Of a stretch of 64,000 nucleotides of DNA, positions 15,310 through 25,110 are shown piece by piece (position 1 is the first letter of the stretch; each line of letters starts with the position of its first letter). The notes below the pieces were generated by a model. It saw only the letters and a program-made list of their open reading frames with translations. It ran no database searches and had not been told where the DNA came from. The stretch covers positions 281,572 through 345,571 of the forward strand of contig NZ_AYMU01000009.1 of assembly GCF_000633395.1 (NCBI RefSeq), read 5' to 3'. Origin of the DNA: Pseudomonas sp. PH1b (GTDB lineage: Bacteria; Pseudomonadota; Gammaproteobacteria; Pseudomonadales; Pseudomonadaceae). Both the position numbers and the translations under genes were made by a program.

Positions 15310-18300
15310 ATGAACCTTGCCCAATCCGCGAACCCGGAGCTGGACGGTTTCCATCCCGCCGTCAGCGCCTGGTTCAAGCGCACCTTTACCGCAGTGACCG
15401 CTGCCCAGGCCCGTGCCTGGCCGCTGATCGCCCGACGCCGCTCGACCCTGATCGCCGCCCCCACGGGCTCGGGCAAGACCCTCACCGCCTTTCTCGCGGT
15501 GATCGACGACCTGGTGCGCCAGGGGCTGGCCGAAGGCGGCCTGCCGGACGCGACCCTGGTGGTGTATGTCTCGCCGCTCAAGGCCTTGAGCAACGATATC
15601 CAGATCAATCTGCAGGAGCCGCTGGCCGGTATCACCGAGCAATTGCGCCTGATGGGCCTGCCACAGCTGTCGATCCGCACGGCGGTACGCACCGGCGACA
15701 CTGCGCAGAAAGACCGCAACGCCATGCGCAAGCGTGCGCCGCAGATTCTCGTCACCACCCCGGAATCCCTCTATGTGCTGCTGGGCTCGGACTCTGGGCG
15801 AAAGATGCTGGCCAGCACCCGCAGCGTGATCGTCGACGAAATCCATGCCCTGGCCGGCAGCAAGCGCGGCAGCCACCTGGCCCTGAGCCTGGAGCGCCTG
15901 CAGGCCCTGTGCGCCGAGCCGCTGTTGCGCATCGGCCTGTCCGCCACGCAAAAGCCGATCGAGGCCGTTTCACGCTTCCTGGTGGGCCAGGGACGCCCCT
16001 GCGAAATCGTCGATATCGGCCATGCCCGGCCCCGAGACCTGGATATTGAAGTGCCGCCCGTGCCCTTGTCGGCGGTGATGGCCAATGATGTCTGGGAATT
16101 GCTCTACGAGCGCCTCGCCAGCCTGGCCCGGGAACATCGCACCACGCTGGTGTTCGTCAACACCCGGCGCCTGGCCGAGCGCCTGGCCCGGCACCTGAGC
16201 GAGCGCCTGGGCAAGCAGGCGGTGGCCGCGCACCACGGCAGCCTGGCCAAGGAACAGCGGCTGGAAGCCGAACAACGGCTCAAGGCCGGGGACCTGCAAG
16301 TCCTGATCGCCACCGCGTCGCTGGAGTTGGGGATCGATATCGGCGATGTCGAGCTGGTGTGCCAGATCGGCTCCCCGCGCTCGATTTCGGCGTTCCTGCA
16401 GCGGGTCGGCCGCTCCGGCCACCAGGTCGGTGGCACGCCGAAGGGCCGCCTGTTCGCCCTGACCCGGGACGACTTGATCGAATGCGCCGCCCTGCTCGAT
16501 TGCGTGCGCCGGGGTGAGCTGGACAGCTTGTTGATCCCCCGTGCGCCGCTGGATGTGCTGGCCCAGCAGATCGTCGCCGAAGTCAGTTGCCAGGAATGGT
16601 CGGAGGCGGATCTGCTGGACATGCTGCGCCGGGCCTCGCCCTACGCCGAGCTGGACCCAGCCCATTACCAGGCGCTGCTGCAGATGCTTGCCGAAGGTTT
16701 CAACGGCCGCCAGGGATTGCGCAGCGCCTACCTGCACCGCGATGCACTGAGCCACACCTTGCGTGGGCGGCGGGGCGCCAAGCTGACGGCAGTCACCAGC
16801 GGCGGGACCATTCCCGACAACGCCGACTACAGCGTGCTGCTGGAACCCCAGGGCCTGAACATCGGCAGCGTCAACGAAGACTTTGCCGTGGAGAGCATTG
16901 CCGGTGACGTATTCCAGCTGGGCAACACCTCCTATCGCATCCTGCGGATCGAGACCGGCAAGGTGCGGGTCGAGGACGCCCAGGGCCAACCTCCGAATAT
17001 TCCTTTCTGGCTGGGTGAAGCCCCGGGCCGCAGCGCCGAGCTGTCCAGCGCCGTGGCACGTTTGCTGGCTCAACTGGATGCGCTGCTCGGCGCCACGCCG
17101 GGCGATCTGCAAGCCGCCATCCATTGGTTGCAACAAACACTGGGGCTGAACCTCGCCAGCGCCGAGCAAATGGTGGACTACCTGGCCCCGGCCCGCCTGG
17201 CCCTGGGCGCCCTGCCGTCCCAGGACACGCTGATCATGGAGCGTTTCTTCGACGAGTCCGGCGGCACCCAACTGGTGATCCACAGCCCTTTGGGCAGCCG
17301 TATCAATCGCGCCTGGGGCCTGGCCCTGCGCAAGCGTTTCTGCCGTACCTTCAATTTCGAACTGCAGGCCGCCGCCAGCGAGGACGCCATTGTCCTGTCA
17401 CTGTCCACCAGCCACAGCTTTGCCCTGGACGACGTCTGGCGCTACCTGCACAGCAACAGCGCCGAGCACATCCTGATCCAGGCCCTGCTGGATGCACCGC
17501 TGTTCGGTGTGCGCTGGCGCTGGAACGCCGGCGTGGCCCTGGCGCTGCCGCGCTACAGCGGCGGGCGCAAAGTGCCACCGCAAATCCAGCGGATGAAGAG
17601 CGAAGACCTGATCGCCAGCGTGTTTCCCGATCAGATCGCCTGCCTGGAAAACCTTGCCGGCGAGCGCGAGATTCCCGATCACCCCCTGGTGGAGCAGACC
17701 CTCGACGACTGCCTGCACGAGGCCATGGACAGCGAGGGCTGGCTGAACCTGCTGCGGCGCATGGAGCAGGGCCAGGTGCGCCTGCTCAGCCGCGACTTGC
17801 CCGCGCCTTCGCCATTGGCCGCGGAGATTCTCAGCGCCAAGCCCTACACCTTTCTCGACGATGCGCCCCTGGAAGAGCGCCGTACCCAAGCGGTGCTTGC
17901 CCGGCGCTGGAGCGATCCCACCGCCACCGACGACCTCGGTGCCCTGGACGCCGAAGCCATCGCGGCAGTAGCCGCAGAGGCCTGGCCGAACCCGACCCAT
18001 GCCGATGAAATGCACGAAGCGCTGATGAGCCTGGCGGTTATCAGCCAGGCCGAAGCCGAGGCCAACCCGCAGTGGCTCGAATGGCTGGCAACCCTGGCCA
18101 GCCAAGGCCGCGCCGGCCTCTTGCAGGCAGCGCCCGAGCACGGATTGTGGCTGGCCCTGGAGCGTCTCAACTGCCTGCGGGCGCTGTATCCCGAGGCGCC
18201 GCTGCAGCCCGCCCTGCAGGCGGTGCCCGGTTTTGATCAGGCCTGGGAAGCGCAACCCGCGCTGGTGGAAGTGATCCGCGCCCGGCTCAGCGGCTTCGCG

Positions 18301-19590
18301 CCCCTGACCCTGGCCCAGATCGCCGCCCCCCTGGCCTTGCCCCCTGAGCAGATCAGCCAGGCCCTGATCCAGCTCGAAACCGAAGGCTATGTGCTGCGGG
18401 GCCGCTTCCACCCCGGCGGCCAGGAAGAGCAATGGTGCGAGCGACACCTGCTGGCGCGCATTCATCGCTACACGGTGAAACGCCTGCGGCGGGAGATCGA
18501 GCCAGTGGCGCTGCAGGACTTCATGCGTTTTCTGTTCGACTGGCAGCACCTGTCAGCGAGCACCCAGGGTCAAGGCAGCGCCATGCTGGCGCAGCTGGTC
18601 AATCAGTTCGAAGGCTACCCGGCCGCAGCCTCGGCCTGGGACAGCGACTTGCTGCCAGCCCGTATCAAGGACTACTCACCCGCCTGGCTGGACGAGTTGT
18701 GCCGTAGCGGCAAAGTCGTCTGGAGCCGGATCAGCAACGGCAAGAGCGCCGGCAATGCCTTGCGCAGCACGCCGATCGTGCTGCTGCCACGGGCCCAGGC
18801 CGCCCTCTGGAACAGCCTGACCTCCTCCGCCCCCCACAGCGAACTGTCACCCAAGGCACAGAAAGTCCACGCTGTGCTGAGCCAGCAGGGCGCGCTGTTT
18901 TTCGATGAGCTGCTGCATGAAGCCCATCTGCTGCGCAGCGAACTGGAAACGGTGCTGCAGGAGCTGGTGGGGGCCGGGCTGGTGAATGCCGACAGCTTCG
19001 CCGGGCTGCGGGCCCTGATCACGCCGGCGAGCAAGCGCCAGAATCGCAGCAGCCGGCGCGGGCGCGGGGCCTTTGTCGGCGGCATGGACGATGCCGGACG
19101 CTGGGCCCTGCTGCGGCGCGCTGCGCACCCGGATCCTGCGGCCACCCTGGAGCAGGTCGCCATGACCCTGCTACGACGTTACGGCGTGGTGTTCTGGCGC
19201 CTGCTGGAGCGTGAGGCGGACTGGCTGCCCAGCTGGCGCGAACTGCTGCGCACCTTCCATCGGCTGGAGGCCCGTGGCGAGATTCGTGGCGGACGCTTTG
19301 TCAGCGGCCTGGCGGGAGAGCAATTCGCCCTGCCGGAAGCCATCCCGCTGTTGCGCGAAGTGCGGCGCCGTCCTTGTGACGGCAGCCTGGTCGCGGTCTG
19401 CGGCGTCGACCCGCTGAACCTGGCCGGCACCCTGCTGCCCGGGCCCAAGGTGCCGGCACTGAGCGGCAATCGCCTGGTGTATCGCGATGGCCTGCCGGCG
19501 GCTGCCGACATCGGCGGCACCCAGCACCTGTGGCTGGAGCTGGAACCCCAGGCCGCCCAGGCCCTGCGCAACAAGCTCATCCGGCACTGA
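15310..19590 (+). CDS. lhr: Lhr-type DEAD/DEAH-box helicase
   Basis: A 1426-residue ATP-dependent helicase. The superfamily 2 core is in residues 20-420: Walker A APTGSGKT, VSPLKALSNDIQ, TTPESLYVLL, Walker B VDEIHALAGSKRG, SATQ, then VFVNTRRLAERLA, AHHGSL, ATASLELGIDIGDVELV and QRVGRSGH. A winged-helix/Lhr core follows (HTLRGRRGAKLTAVTSGGTIPDNADY) and a long C-terminal region completes the Lhr-extended layout. Lhr unwinds DNA 3' to 5' and is linked to repair; the Pseudomonas gene is DNA-damage related by family only. The internal ATG at 15310 was chosen because the upstream 12 residues are non-conserved. The 291 bases before it hold the divergent promoters and a TGACGTCA palindrome near 15157 of unknown use. 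Confidence 0.93.
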   Translation: MNLAQSANPELDGFHPAVSAWFKRTFTAVTAAQARAWPLIARRRSTLIAAPTGSGKTLTAFLAVIDDLVRQGLAEGGLPDATLVVYVSPLKALSNDIQINLQEPLAGITEQLRLMGLPQLSIRTAVRTGDTAQKDRNAMRKRAPQILVTTPESLYVLLGSDSGRKMLASTRSVIVDEIHALAGSKRGSHLALSLERLQALCAEPLLRIGLSATQKPIEAVSRFLVGQGRPCEIVDIGHARPRDLDIEVPPVPLSAVMANDVWELLYERLASLAREHRTTLVFVNTRRLAERLARHLSERLGKQAVAAHHGSLAKEQRLEAEQRLKAGDLQVLIATASLELGIDIGDVELVCQIGSPRSISAFLQRVGRSGHQVGGTPKGRLFALTRDDLIECAALLDCVRRGELDSLLIPRAPLDVLAQQIVAEVSCQEWSEADLLDMLRRASPYAELDPAHYQALLQMLAEGFNGRQGLRSAYLHRDALSHTLRGRRGAKLTAVTSGGTIPDNADYSVLLEPQGLNIGSVNEDFAVESIAGDVFQLGNTSYRILRIETGKVRVEDAQGQPPNIPFWLGEAPGRSAELSSAVARLLAQLDALLGATPGDLQAAIHWLQQTLGLNLASAEQMVDYLAPARLALGALPSQDTLIMERFFDESGGTQLVIHSPLGSRINRAWGLALRKRFCRTFNFELQAAASEDAIVLSLSTSHSFALDDVWRYLHSNSAEHILIQALLDAPLFGVRWRWNAGVALALPRYSGGRKVPPQIQRMKSEDLIASVFPDQIACLENLAGEREIPDHPLVEQTLDDCLHEAMDSEGWLNLLRRMEQGQVRLLSRDLPAPSPLAAEILSAKPYTFLDDAPLEERRTQAVLARRWSDPTATDDLGALDAEAIAAVAAEAWPNPTHADEMHEALMSLAVISQAEAEANPQWLEWLATLASQGRAGLLQAAPEHGLWLALERLNCLRALYPEAPLQPALQAVPGFDQAWEAQPALVEVIRARLSGFAPLTLAQIAAPLALPPEQISQALIQLETEGYVLRGRFHPGGQEEQWCERHLLARIHRYTVKRLRREIEPVALQDFMRFLFDWQHLSASTQGQGSAMLAQLVNQFEGYPAAASAWDSDLLPARIKDYSPAWLDELCRSGKVVWSRISNGKSAGNALRSTPIVLLPRAQAALWNSLTSSAPHSELSPKAQKVHAVLSQQGALFFDELLHEAHLLRSELETVLQELVGAGLVNADSFAGLRALITPASKRQNRSSRRGRGAFVGGMDDAGRWALLRRAAHPDPAATLEQVAMTLLRRYGVVFWRLLEREADWLPSWRELLRTFHRLEARGEIRGGRFVSGLAGEQFALPEAIPLLREVRRRPCDGSLVAVCGVDPLNLAGTLLPGPKVPALSGNRLVYRDGLPAAADIGGTQHLWLELEPQAAQALRNKLIRH

Positions 19591-19599
19591 CCTCCCCCC

Positions 19600-19746
19600 G
19601 TAGGAGCCGGCTTGCCGGCGAAAGGGCCCGAAGCCCTGCGCCACATCCAGCGGCCTCTTCGCTGGCAAGCCAGCTCCTACACAGGCAGCAGACGCCCTTC
19701 CAGACAATCCACGCCCACCCTCGTAGGAGCCGGCTTGCCGGCGAAG
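19600..19746. repeat. Cluster of three REP-type hairpins
   Basis: Copies of GTAGGAGCCGGCTTGCCGGCG occur at 19600-19620 and 19723-19743 on the plus strand, with an inverted copy (GCTGGCAAGCCAGCTCCTAC) at 19661-19680. They fill the gap between the convergent lhr and MscS-type genes. A degenerate remnant (CAGCGGCCCTTACGCTGG) lies at about 19772-19789. Confidence 0.88.
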
Positions 19747-19803
19747 AGGTCCATGAGCTGTGCACCAGATCCAGCGGCCCTTACGCTGGCCGTCGTTGCG
19801 CAA

Positions 19804-21906
19804 TCATTGCGGGCGTGGGGATTCGGGGAGCAGCAGCGCCGAGTCGTCCTGTTCCGGTTCGTCTTCATGCACCGGCCGCGCCGGTAACACCACCTGCTGT
19901 GGATAAGTCTGGGCGAAATGCACCCAGGGCGAGTTATCCACAAGCTTCTTCAAGCGCTGGTTGAACGCCCGATTCACCGCGTACTGACCTCCGGAAACGG
20001 TGCGGAACTGCGCCGTCAGGACCACGCCGTTGAGGTCCATCTTGTCCACCCCGAACACGTCCAGGCCGCCTTGCAGGTTGTACTTGAGAAAGGCGTCTTC
20101 GCTGATGGAGCGCCCGGCCTCGCGAATCAGCTCGATGGCCTGGTCGATGTCGGTGTCGTAGGTGAACTGCACCGAGAAGAAGGCATAGGCAAACTGCCGC
20201 GACTGGTTGGTGACCGCCTTGATCTGGCCGAACGGCACCGAATGCACGAAGCCCTTGCCGTCCCGCAGGCGCAAGGTGCGGATGGTCAGGCCCTCGACCG
20301 TGCCGGCATGGCCGGAGTCCAGTACCACCCAGTCGCCGATGGAGAGCGTGTCCTCGATGATGATGAACAGCCCGGTGATCACATCCTGCACCAACTGCTG
20401 GGAACCGAAGCCTATGGCCAGGCCGACCACCCCGGCCCCCGCCAGCAGAGGGGCGACGTTGATCCCCAGGTTGGCCATGGTGGTGATGGCGCAGATCACC
20501 ACCAGGATGATTTTGATCGCATTGCGCAGCAGCGGCAGGATGGTCTTGACCCGAGTGCTGGGCTGGCGCGCGGAGCGCTTGTTGACCGGCGGTTTCAGGG
20601 CCTCCTGGATCGCCGTGTCCAGCACCACCCACAACAGCCAGGTGACCAGGAAGATCAGGCCGATGCGGCTCAGGGAGTCGCTGATGGCCCGGCCCACGGT
20701 ATTGCGCTGGGCAAACTCGAACAGTGAAAGCCCCCAGATACGCCCGAGGATCTCGATGAAGGCGATGGCCATGACAATCCGCAGCACCGCATGCAACAGG
20801 CTCAGGAAGCGTTCCTTGTAGGCACTGCTGCGCTGGATCGACTGGGCGCTGCGGGACTTGAACAGATGCTGCAGCAGCGTACTGAGGAACACCGTGGCAA
20901 TCAGCAGCACGGTGGTCAGCAAGGCGCAGCGCAAGGCTTTCTGGCTGTCTTCGCCGGCACCGATCAGGTTGATTGCCGAGACCAGCACCATCAGCAGGAT
21001 CGGCCAGTACCAGAGCCCGGAAAAGATCCGCAAGGACTCCTGCAACGCCGGTTGCCTGAGGCGCTGGGACAAGGACCGATTGCGGATCAACTGTGCCACC
21101 GGTCGACGCAGGCGAATCACCAGCACGGCGAAGATCACCGAGGCCAGCAGGCCGGTGAATACCGCCACGCTACTGGTGATGTTACCCCCCAACTGACGCG
21201 CGATCTGTGGGCTGGTCAGGGCATCGCTGAGGGCCGCAAGAAAGCCGATGAGAAACAGCGGCTTTGGGCAGTAGTCGCGGATGATCTGCACCGCCCGGCG
21301 CTTGTGCCCGAGGTTGAACATCACGATCAGGCACAGCAGCACCGAGGTCGAGACAATCCCGCTGCTGGTGGCATAGGCCAGGCACAGCGCCAGCGCCCGG
21401 CCCACCGACGCTTGCAGGGAATGGCTGACGTAAAGGGTCAACGGCAGGCAGATCAGCGCCGGTACCGTGTACGGCAACAGGTACTCCAGCAATCCCTGGG
21501 CCCGTGGGCGAGCGTTCAGCCAGCGTTGCCGGCTCAGGTAGCGCGCGCCCAACCCACCCAGCACCGTGAGCAGGGCAAAACCGCCGAGCCAGGTGCCGGA
21601 CAGGGTCAGGAAATCTGCGGCGATGCTCCAGCCCGAACGCTGCGAAGGCTGATTGACCAGCCGCCCCACCTCATCTGCCGCGCGGTCGGCCCGCAGGCGC
21701 CAGGCATCGATCAGGCTCTGATTGAGGTCGAGCTTTTCCTGGACTTCATCGATGCTCGAACTGATGGCGCCGAGCAGTCCGCCCTCGACCAGCAACTCGG
21801 GTTTTTCCGCCGGCGCGGCGGTGGTTGGTGCGGTCGCGGCGTCCAGCTCGCTGCTGCCCAGACAGAGCAGCACCCCAAGCAAGATCGCGGTCTTGAAATT
21901 CAACAC
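19804..21906 (-). CDS. Mechanosensitive channel, MscS family (large multi-helix type)
   Basis: A 700-residue inner-membrane channel that opens on membrane tension to release solutes. It has a signal peptide (LNFKTAILLGVLLCLG), a periplasmic coiled segment (about 45-95), a series of membrane helices (about 110-470) and the C-terminal MscS domain with the pore helix GAGVVGLAIGFGSQQLVQD, then GLFIIIEDTLSIGDWVVL and the TVEGLTIRTLRLRD beta domain. I chose a GTG start with GAAGGAG upstream; an in-frame start 15 residues earlier would spoil the signal peptide. The tail (after residue 670) is acidic and proline-rich. It resembles the YbiO/YbdG class. Confidence 0.85.
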   Translation of the reverse strand: MLNFKTAILLGVLLCLGSSELDAATAPTTAAPAEKPELLVEGGLLGAISSSIDEVQEKLDLNQSLIDAWRLRADRAADEVGRLVNQPSQRSGWSIAADFLTLSGTWLGGFALLTVLGGLGARYLSRQRWLNARPRAQGLLEYLLPYTVPALICLPLTLYVSHSLQASVGRALALCLAYATSSGIVSTSVLLCLIVMFNLGHKRRAVQIIRDYCPKPLFLIGFLAALSDALTSPQIARQLGGNITSSVAVFTGLLASVIFAVLVIRLRRPVAQLIRNRSLSQRLRQPALQESLRIFSGLWYWPILLMVLVSAINLIGAGEDSQKALRCALLTTVLLIATVFLSTLLQHLFKSRSAQSIQRSSAYKERFLSLLHAVLRIVMAIAFIEILGRIWGLSLFEFAQRNTVGRAISDSLSRIGLIFLVTWLLWVVLDTAIQEALKPPVNKRSARQPSTRVKTILPLLRNAIKIILVVICAITTMANLGINVAPLLAGAGVVGLAIGFGSQQLVQDVITGLFIIIEDTLSIGDWVVLDSGHAGTVEGLTIRTLRLRDGKGFVHSVPFGQIKAVTNQSRQFAYAFFSVQFTYDTDIDQAIELIREAGRSISEDAFLKYNLQGGLDVFGVDKMDLNGVVLTAQFRTVSGGQYAVNRAFNQRLKKLVDNSPWVHFAQTYPQQVVLPARPVHEDEPEQDDSALLLPESPRPQ

Positions 21907-22107
21907 AACGCGGAGCTCCTTCAGCAGGGTCTGTAAGGAACTGATCAGCAAATGCCGGGCAAGTTCGCTTTGCCTGCAGGATGCTGCCGTCTGGCCCAGG
22001 GCTATCTTTGACCTGCAGGCAAATATCTTGTGTCGACAGGCCTATTTTTCCGCAAAAGCCAACAGCCGACACTGCGCGCCAACCTTCCCCTCACCGGAGT
22101 CGCAGTG

Positions 22108-23319
22108 ATGCCCATTGCCTTGCTCGCGCTGACCCTCAGCGCTTTTGCCATCGGGACGACCGAGTTCGTCATCGTCGGCCTGTTACCCACCATCGGCAGC
22201 GACCTTGGGGTCAGCCTGCCGTCCGCCGGCCTGCTGGTCAGCCTCTACGCCCTGGGAGTCGCCATCGGTGCACCGTTGCTTACTGCCCTCACCGGCAAGG
22301 TTCCACGCAAGCTGTTGCTGCTGTCGCTGATGGTCCTGTTCACCCTCGGCAACCTGCTGGCCTGGAAGGCACCGGGCTACGAATCCCTGGTACTGGCGCG
22401 GATTGTCACCGGCCTCGCCCACGGGGTGTTCTTCTCCATCGGCTCGACCATCGCCACCAGCCTGGTGCCCAAGGACAAGGCCGCCAGTGCGATTGCCATC
22501 ATGTTCACCGGGCTGACCGTGGCCCTGGTCACCGGAGTGCCCCTGGGGACCTTGATCGGCCAGCATTTCGGCTGGCGGGAAACCTTCCTCGCCGTGTCCG
22601 CCCTGGGGGTGATCGCCTTCATGGGCAGCCTGCTCTATGTGCCGAAGACCATCGCCCATAGCCCGCCGGCCTCGCTGCTTGAGCAACTGCAGGTGCTCAA
22701 GCAGCCACGCCTGCTGCTGGTGTACGCCATGACCGCCGTTGGCTATGGCGGCTCGTTCATCGCCTTCACCTTCCTCGCGCCGATTCTCCAGGACATCTCC
22801 GGCTTTGGCGCCAGCACTGTCAGCCTGGTGTTGCTGGTGTACGGCGTCTCGGTGGCGCTGGGCAATATCTGGGGCGGCAAGCTGGCGGACCGCCGCGGTC
22901 CGATCGGCGCGCTGAAGCTGATCTTCGCCCTGCTGGCCGCCGTGCTGCTGATGCTCAGCTTCACCGCCAGCAATCCTTGGCTGGCGCTGCTCACCGTGCT
23001 GCTGTGGGGCGCCGTGGCCTTCGGCAACGTGCCGGGCCTGCAGGTCTATGTGGTGCGCCAGGCCGAGCATTACACGCCCCAGGCGGTGGACGTGGCCTCG
23101 GGACTGAACATCGCGGCCTTCAACCTGGGGATCGCGGGGGGCGCCTGGCTGGGGGGATTGATCGTCACCCACCTGGGGCTGATCCACACCGCCTGGATTG
23201 GTGCCCTGGTGGTGCTGGTGGCCCTGGCACTGACCGCCTGGAGTGGGCGCCTGGATCGCCTCGGCCCGGTGTTCGCCGAACCTGCCGCCGGCAACCCCCG
23301 TGTAGTGCCCGGGCACTGA
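22108..23319 (+). CDS. MFS efflux transporter (DHA1, AraJ/YdhP-like)
   Basis: A 403-residue inner-membrane exporter with twelve predicted helices. The opening LALTLSAFAIGTTEFVIVGLLP and GLLVSLYALGVAIGAPLLTALTGKVPRK are typical of the AraJ/YdhP/CmlA-type drug:proton antiporters; motif C is seen in MFTGLTVALVTGVPLG. It would expel sugars or small toxic compounds; the substrate is unknown. I chose the internal ATG (MPIALLALT) because the upstream 26 residues are soluble and non-conserved. It faces the GlxA-type regulator gene tail to tail, with an 86-bp gap holding no clear T-tract terminator. Confidence 0.9.
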   Translation: MPIALLALTLSAFAIGTTEFVIVGLLPTIGSDLGVSLPSAGLLVSLYALGVAIGAPLLTALTGKVPRKLLLLSLMVLFTLGNLLAWKAPGYESLVLARIVTGLAHGVFFSIGSTIATSLVPKDKAASAIAIMFTGLTVALVTGVPLGTLIGQHFGWRETFLAVSALGVIAFMGSLLYVPKTIAHSPPASLLEQLQVLKQPRLLLVYAMTAVGYGGSFIAFTFLAPILQDISGFGASTVSLVLLVYGVSVALGNIWGGKLADRRGPIGALKLIFALLAAVLLMLSFTASNPWLALLTVLLWGAVAFGNVPGLQVYVVRQAEHYTPQAVDVASGLNIAAFNLGIAGGAWLGGLIVTHLGLIHTAWIGALVVLVALALTAWSGRLDRLGPVFAEPAAGNPRVVPGH

Positions 23320-23405
23320 TTACAGCCTTTCTTATCTGCAGCCACCGGCACTGCACCGCGTGACCGGCCCCAAAGGCCGGCACCGGCCAGACTGCAGAAG
23401 CGGGC

Positions 23406-24413
23406 CTAGGGGCTTATTGCCCCTCGGCTTGGCGCAGCAGGGGCGACACCAAAGCGGTTGCGGTATTCACTGGGGGCCAGGCCGGTGATTTTCCGGAACA
23501 GGCTGCGAAAGGTTGCCGGGTCCTGGTAACCCACGGTCCAGGCGATGTGGTCGATGGTGCCGTTGGTGAACTCGAGCAGTTCCCGGGCCTTGCCCACTCG
23601 CAGGTGCTGGCAGTACTGCGTCGGCTTGAGGCCGGTGGCGGCGCGGAACCGGCGCAACAGGGTGCGCTCTTCAAGCCCCGCCTGTTGCGCCATCACCGGT
23701 AGCGATACGTCCACCGCGCCATTGGCTTGCAGCCAGTGCTGCAACTTGAGGATTGCCGCGTCGCCGTGATTGAGGATGGGGGCGAAGTTGCTGCCGCATT
23801 GGCTGGCGCTGTCACTGTGCTCCATCACCAAAAAGCGCGCAGTGGCACTGGCAATGCCCGGGCCCAGCAAGCGGTCCACCAGGCGCAGCCCCAACTCGGC
23901 CCAGGCCATCAGGCCGGCCGTGGTGATCAGGTCGCCGTCATCGACTATGGGTTTGTCGGCCTCGAGCCGCACCTGTGGATAACGGGCGGCAAAGGCCTGC
24001 GCCGAAGTCCAGTGAGTGGTGGCGCCGCGCCCATCGAGCAGGCCGCTTTCGGCCAGCAGGATCGAGCCGACACAGACCCCGCCCAAGGTGGCGCCAGCCG
24101 CATGCTGCTGACGCAGCCAGGTCACCACGGCGGCAGATGACTGGCTGGCGGAAAAACCTTCCAGTGACGGTGGAATCACCACCGCCAGCAGGCTCCCGGG
24201 CACTCCCGCCCGGCTGTCGTAGATTCGCCTCGGAGCCTGTTCGCCAGCCGCCTGCCAATGGCTGACCCGCAACTGCGGCAGTTGCGCCTGGGGCTGCTCG
24301 CTGGCCATCCGATTGGCCACCTCGAACAGATCGGTCAGACCGTGCACCGCGGCCATCTGCACCCCTGGATAAAGCAGTACGCCCAGTTCAGCGATCGTGC
24401 CTTGAATGCCCAC
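23406..24413 (-). CDS. GlxA/FtrA-type transcriptional regulator (DJ-1/PfpI domain plus AraC HTH)
   Basis: A 335-residue regulator. The N-terminal glutamine-amidotransferase-like domain (residues 1-185) includes ELGVLLYPGVQM and the nucleophile-elbow GGVCVGSILLAESGLLDGR. The C-terminal AraC/XylS domain (about 220-335) has two helix-turn-helix segments, LPVMAQQAGLEERTLLRRF and DHIAWTVGYQDPATFRSLFRKITG. Start: a GTG preceded by GAGGGG is chosen; an in-frame TTG at 24449 lies directly on a GGAGGA and seems too close. It diverges from the cysteine hydrolase gene with about 100 bases between, so it probably controls that gene. Confidence 0.85.
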   Translation of the reverse strand: MGIQGTIAELGVLLYPGVQMAAVHGLTDLFEVANRMASEQPQAQLPQLRVSHWQAAGEQAPRRIYDSRAGVPGSLLAVVIPPSLEGFSASQSSAAVVTWLRQQHAAGATLGGVCVGSILLAESGLLDGRGATTHWTSAQAFAARYPQVRLEADKPIVDDGDLITTAGLMAWAELGLRLVDRLLGPGIASATARFLVMEHSDSASQCGSNFAPILNHGDAAILKLQHWLQANGAVDVSLPVMAQQAGLEERTLLRRFRAATGLKPTQYCQHLRVGKARELLEFTNGTIDHIAWTVGYQDPATFRSLFRKITGLAPSEYRNRFGVAPAAPSRGAISP

Positions 24414-24515
24414 TGTCAGTTTTCCCCTCGTTAATGTCGGTGCAGCCAATCCTCCCGGGAGTGGCTGGCATCGATACTGGCCCCCACGTTACCCACTCAC
24501 TTGGAGGCACCACCC

Positions 24516-25064
24516 ATGGCCAAACAGGCGCTCATCGTAATCGATATCCAGAACGACTACTTCGCCGGCGGCAAGTGGCCGCTGGTCGGCGTCGACGCCG
24601 CCGCAGACAACGCCGCAAGGCTGATCCAGGCCTTTCGTCAGCAAGGGCAAGCGGTGGTGCACATCCGCCACGAATTCACCTCCGACAGCGCGCCGTTCTT
24701 CACCCCAGGCTCCGAAGGGGCACGCCTGCACGCCAAGGTACTGAACCGTCCGGACGAGCCGGTGGTGCTCAAGCATTTCGTCAATTCGTTCCGCGAAACC
24801 TCCTTGCAATCGATCCTTCAGGAACAGGGCATCGACGCACTGGTCATCGTTGGCAACATGAGTCACATGTGCGTGGAAGGCACCGCCCGGGCCGCCGCCG
24901 ATCTCGGCTACCCGGTGACGGTGATCCACGACGCCTGCGCCACCCTCGACCTGGAGTTCAACGGCCAACAGGTAGCGGCTGCACAGGTTCAAGGCGCGGT
25001 GATGTCAGCCCTGGCCTTCGCCTACGCCAGCGTCCTCTCCACCGAGGCGTTCCTGGCTGCCTGA
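24516..25064 (+). CDS. Cysteine hydrolase, isochorismatase-like family
   Basis: A 182-residue cytosolic hydrolase. The catalytic triad is visible as Asp in IDIQNDYF (residue 10), Lys in VLKHFVNSF (near 90) and Cys in GNMSHMCVEGTARAA (near 119), with the cis-peptide-forming segment VIVGNMSHM. Such enzymes hydrolyse amides such as nicotinamide or small carbamoyl compounds, and the substrate is not predictable. A GGAGG ribosome site sits 8 bases upstream of the chosen ATG; the earlier in-frame TTG overlaps this site. The divergent GlxA-type regulator often pairs with this family. Confidence 0.9.
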   Translation: MAKQALIVIDIQNDYFAGGKWPLVGVDAAADNAARLIQAFRQQGQAVVHIRHEFTSDSAPFFTPGSEGARLHAKVLNRPDEPVVLKHFVNSFRETSLQSILQEQGIDALVIVGNMSHMCVEGTARAAADLGYPVTVIHDACATLDLEFNGQQVAAAQVQGAVMSALAFAYASVLSTEAFLAA

Positions 25065-25085
25065 AGAGTCGCAGAAACCTGAACA

Positions 25086-25110
25086 CTGCGGTGGGAGCGG
25101 CCCACCGCAG
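25086..25110. repeat. GC-rich perfect hairpin after the cysteine hydrolase gene
   Basis: Arms CTGCGGTGGG and CCCACCGCAG form a perfect 10-base stem with loop AGCGG, 21 bases after the stop codon. No T-run follows, so it may act as a weak terminator or 3' end stabiliser, or be a repeat-family member. Confidence 0.5.
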
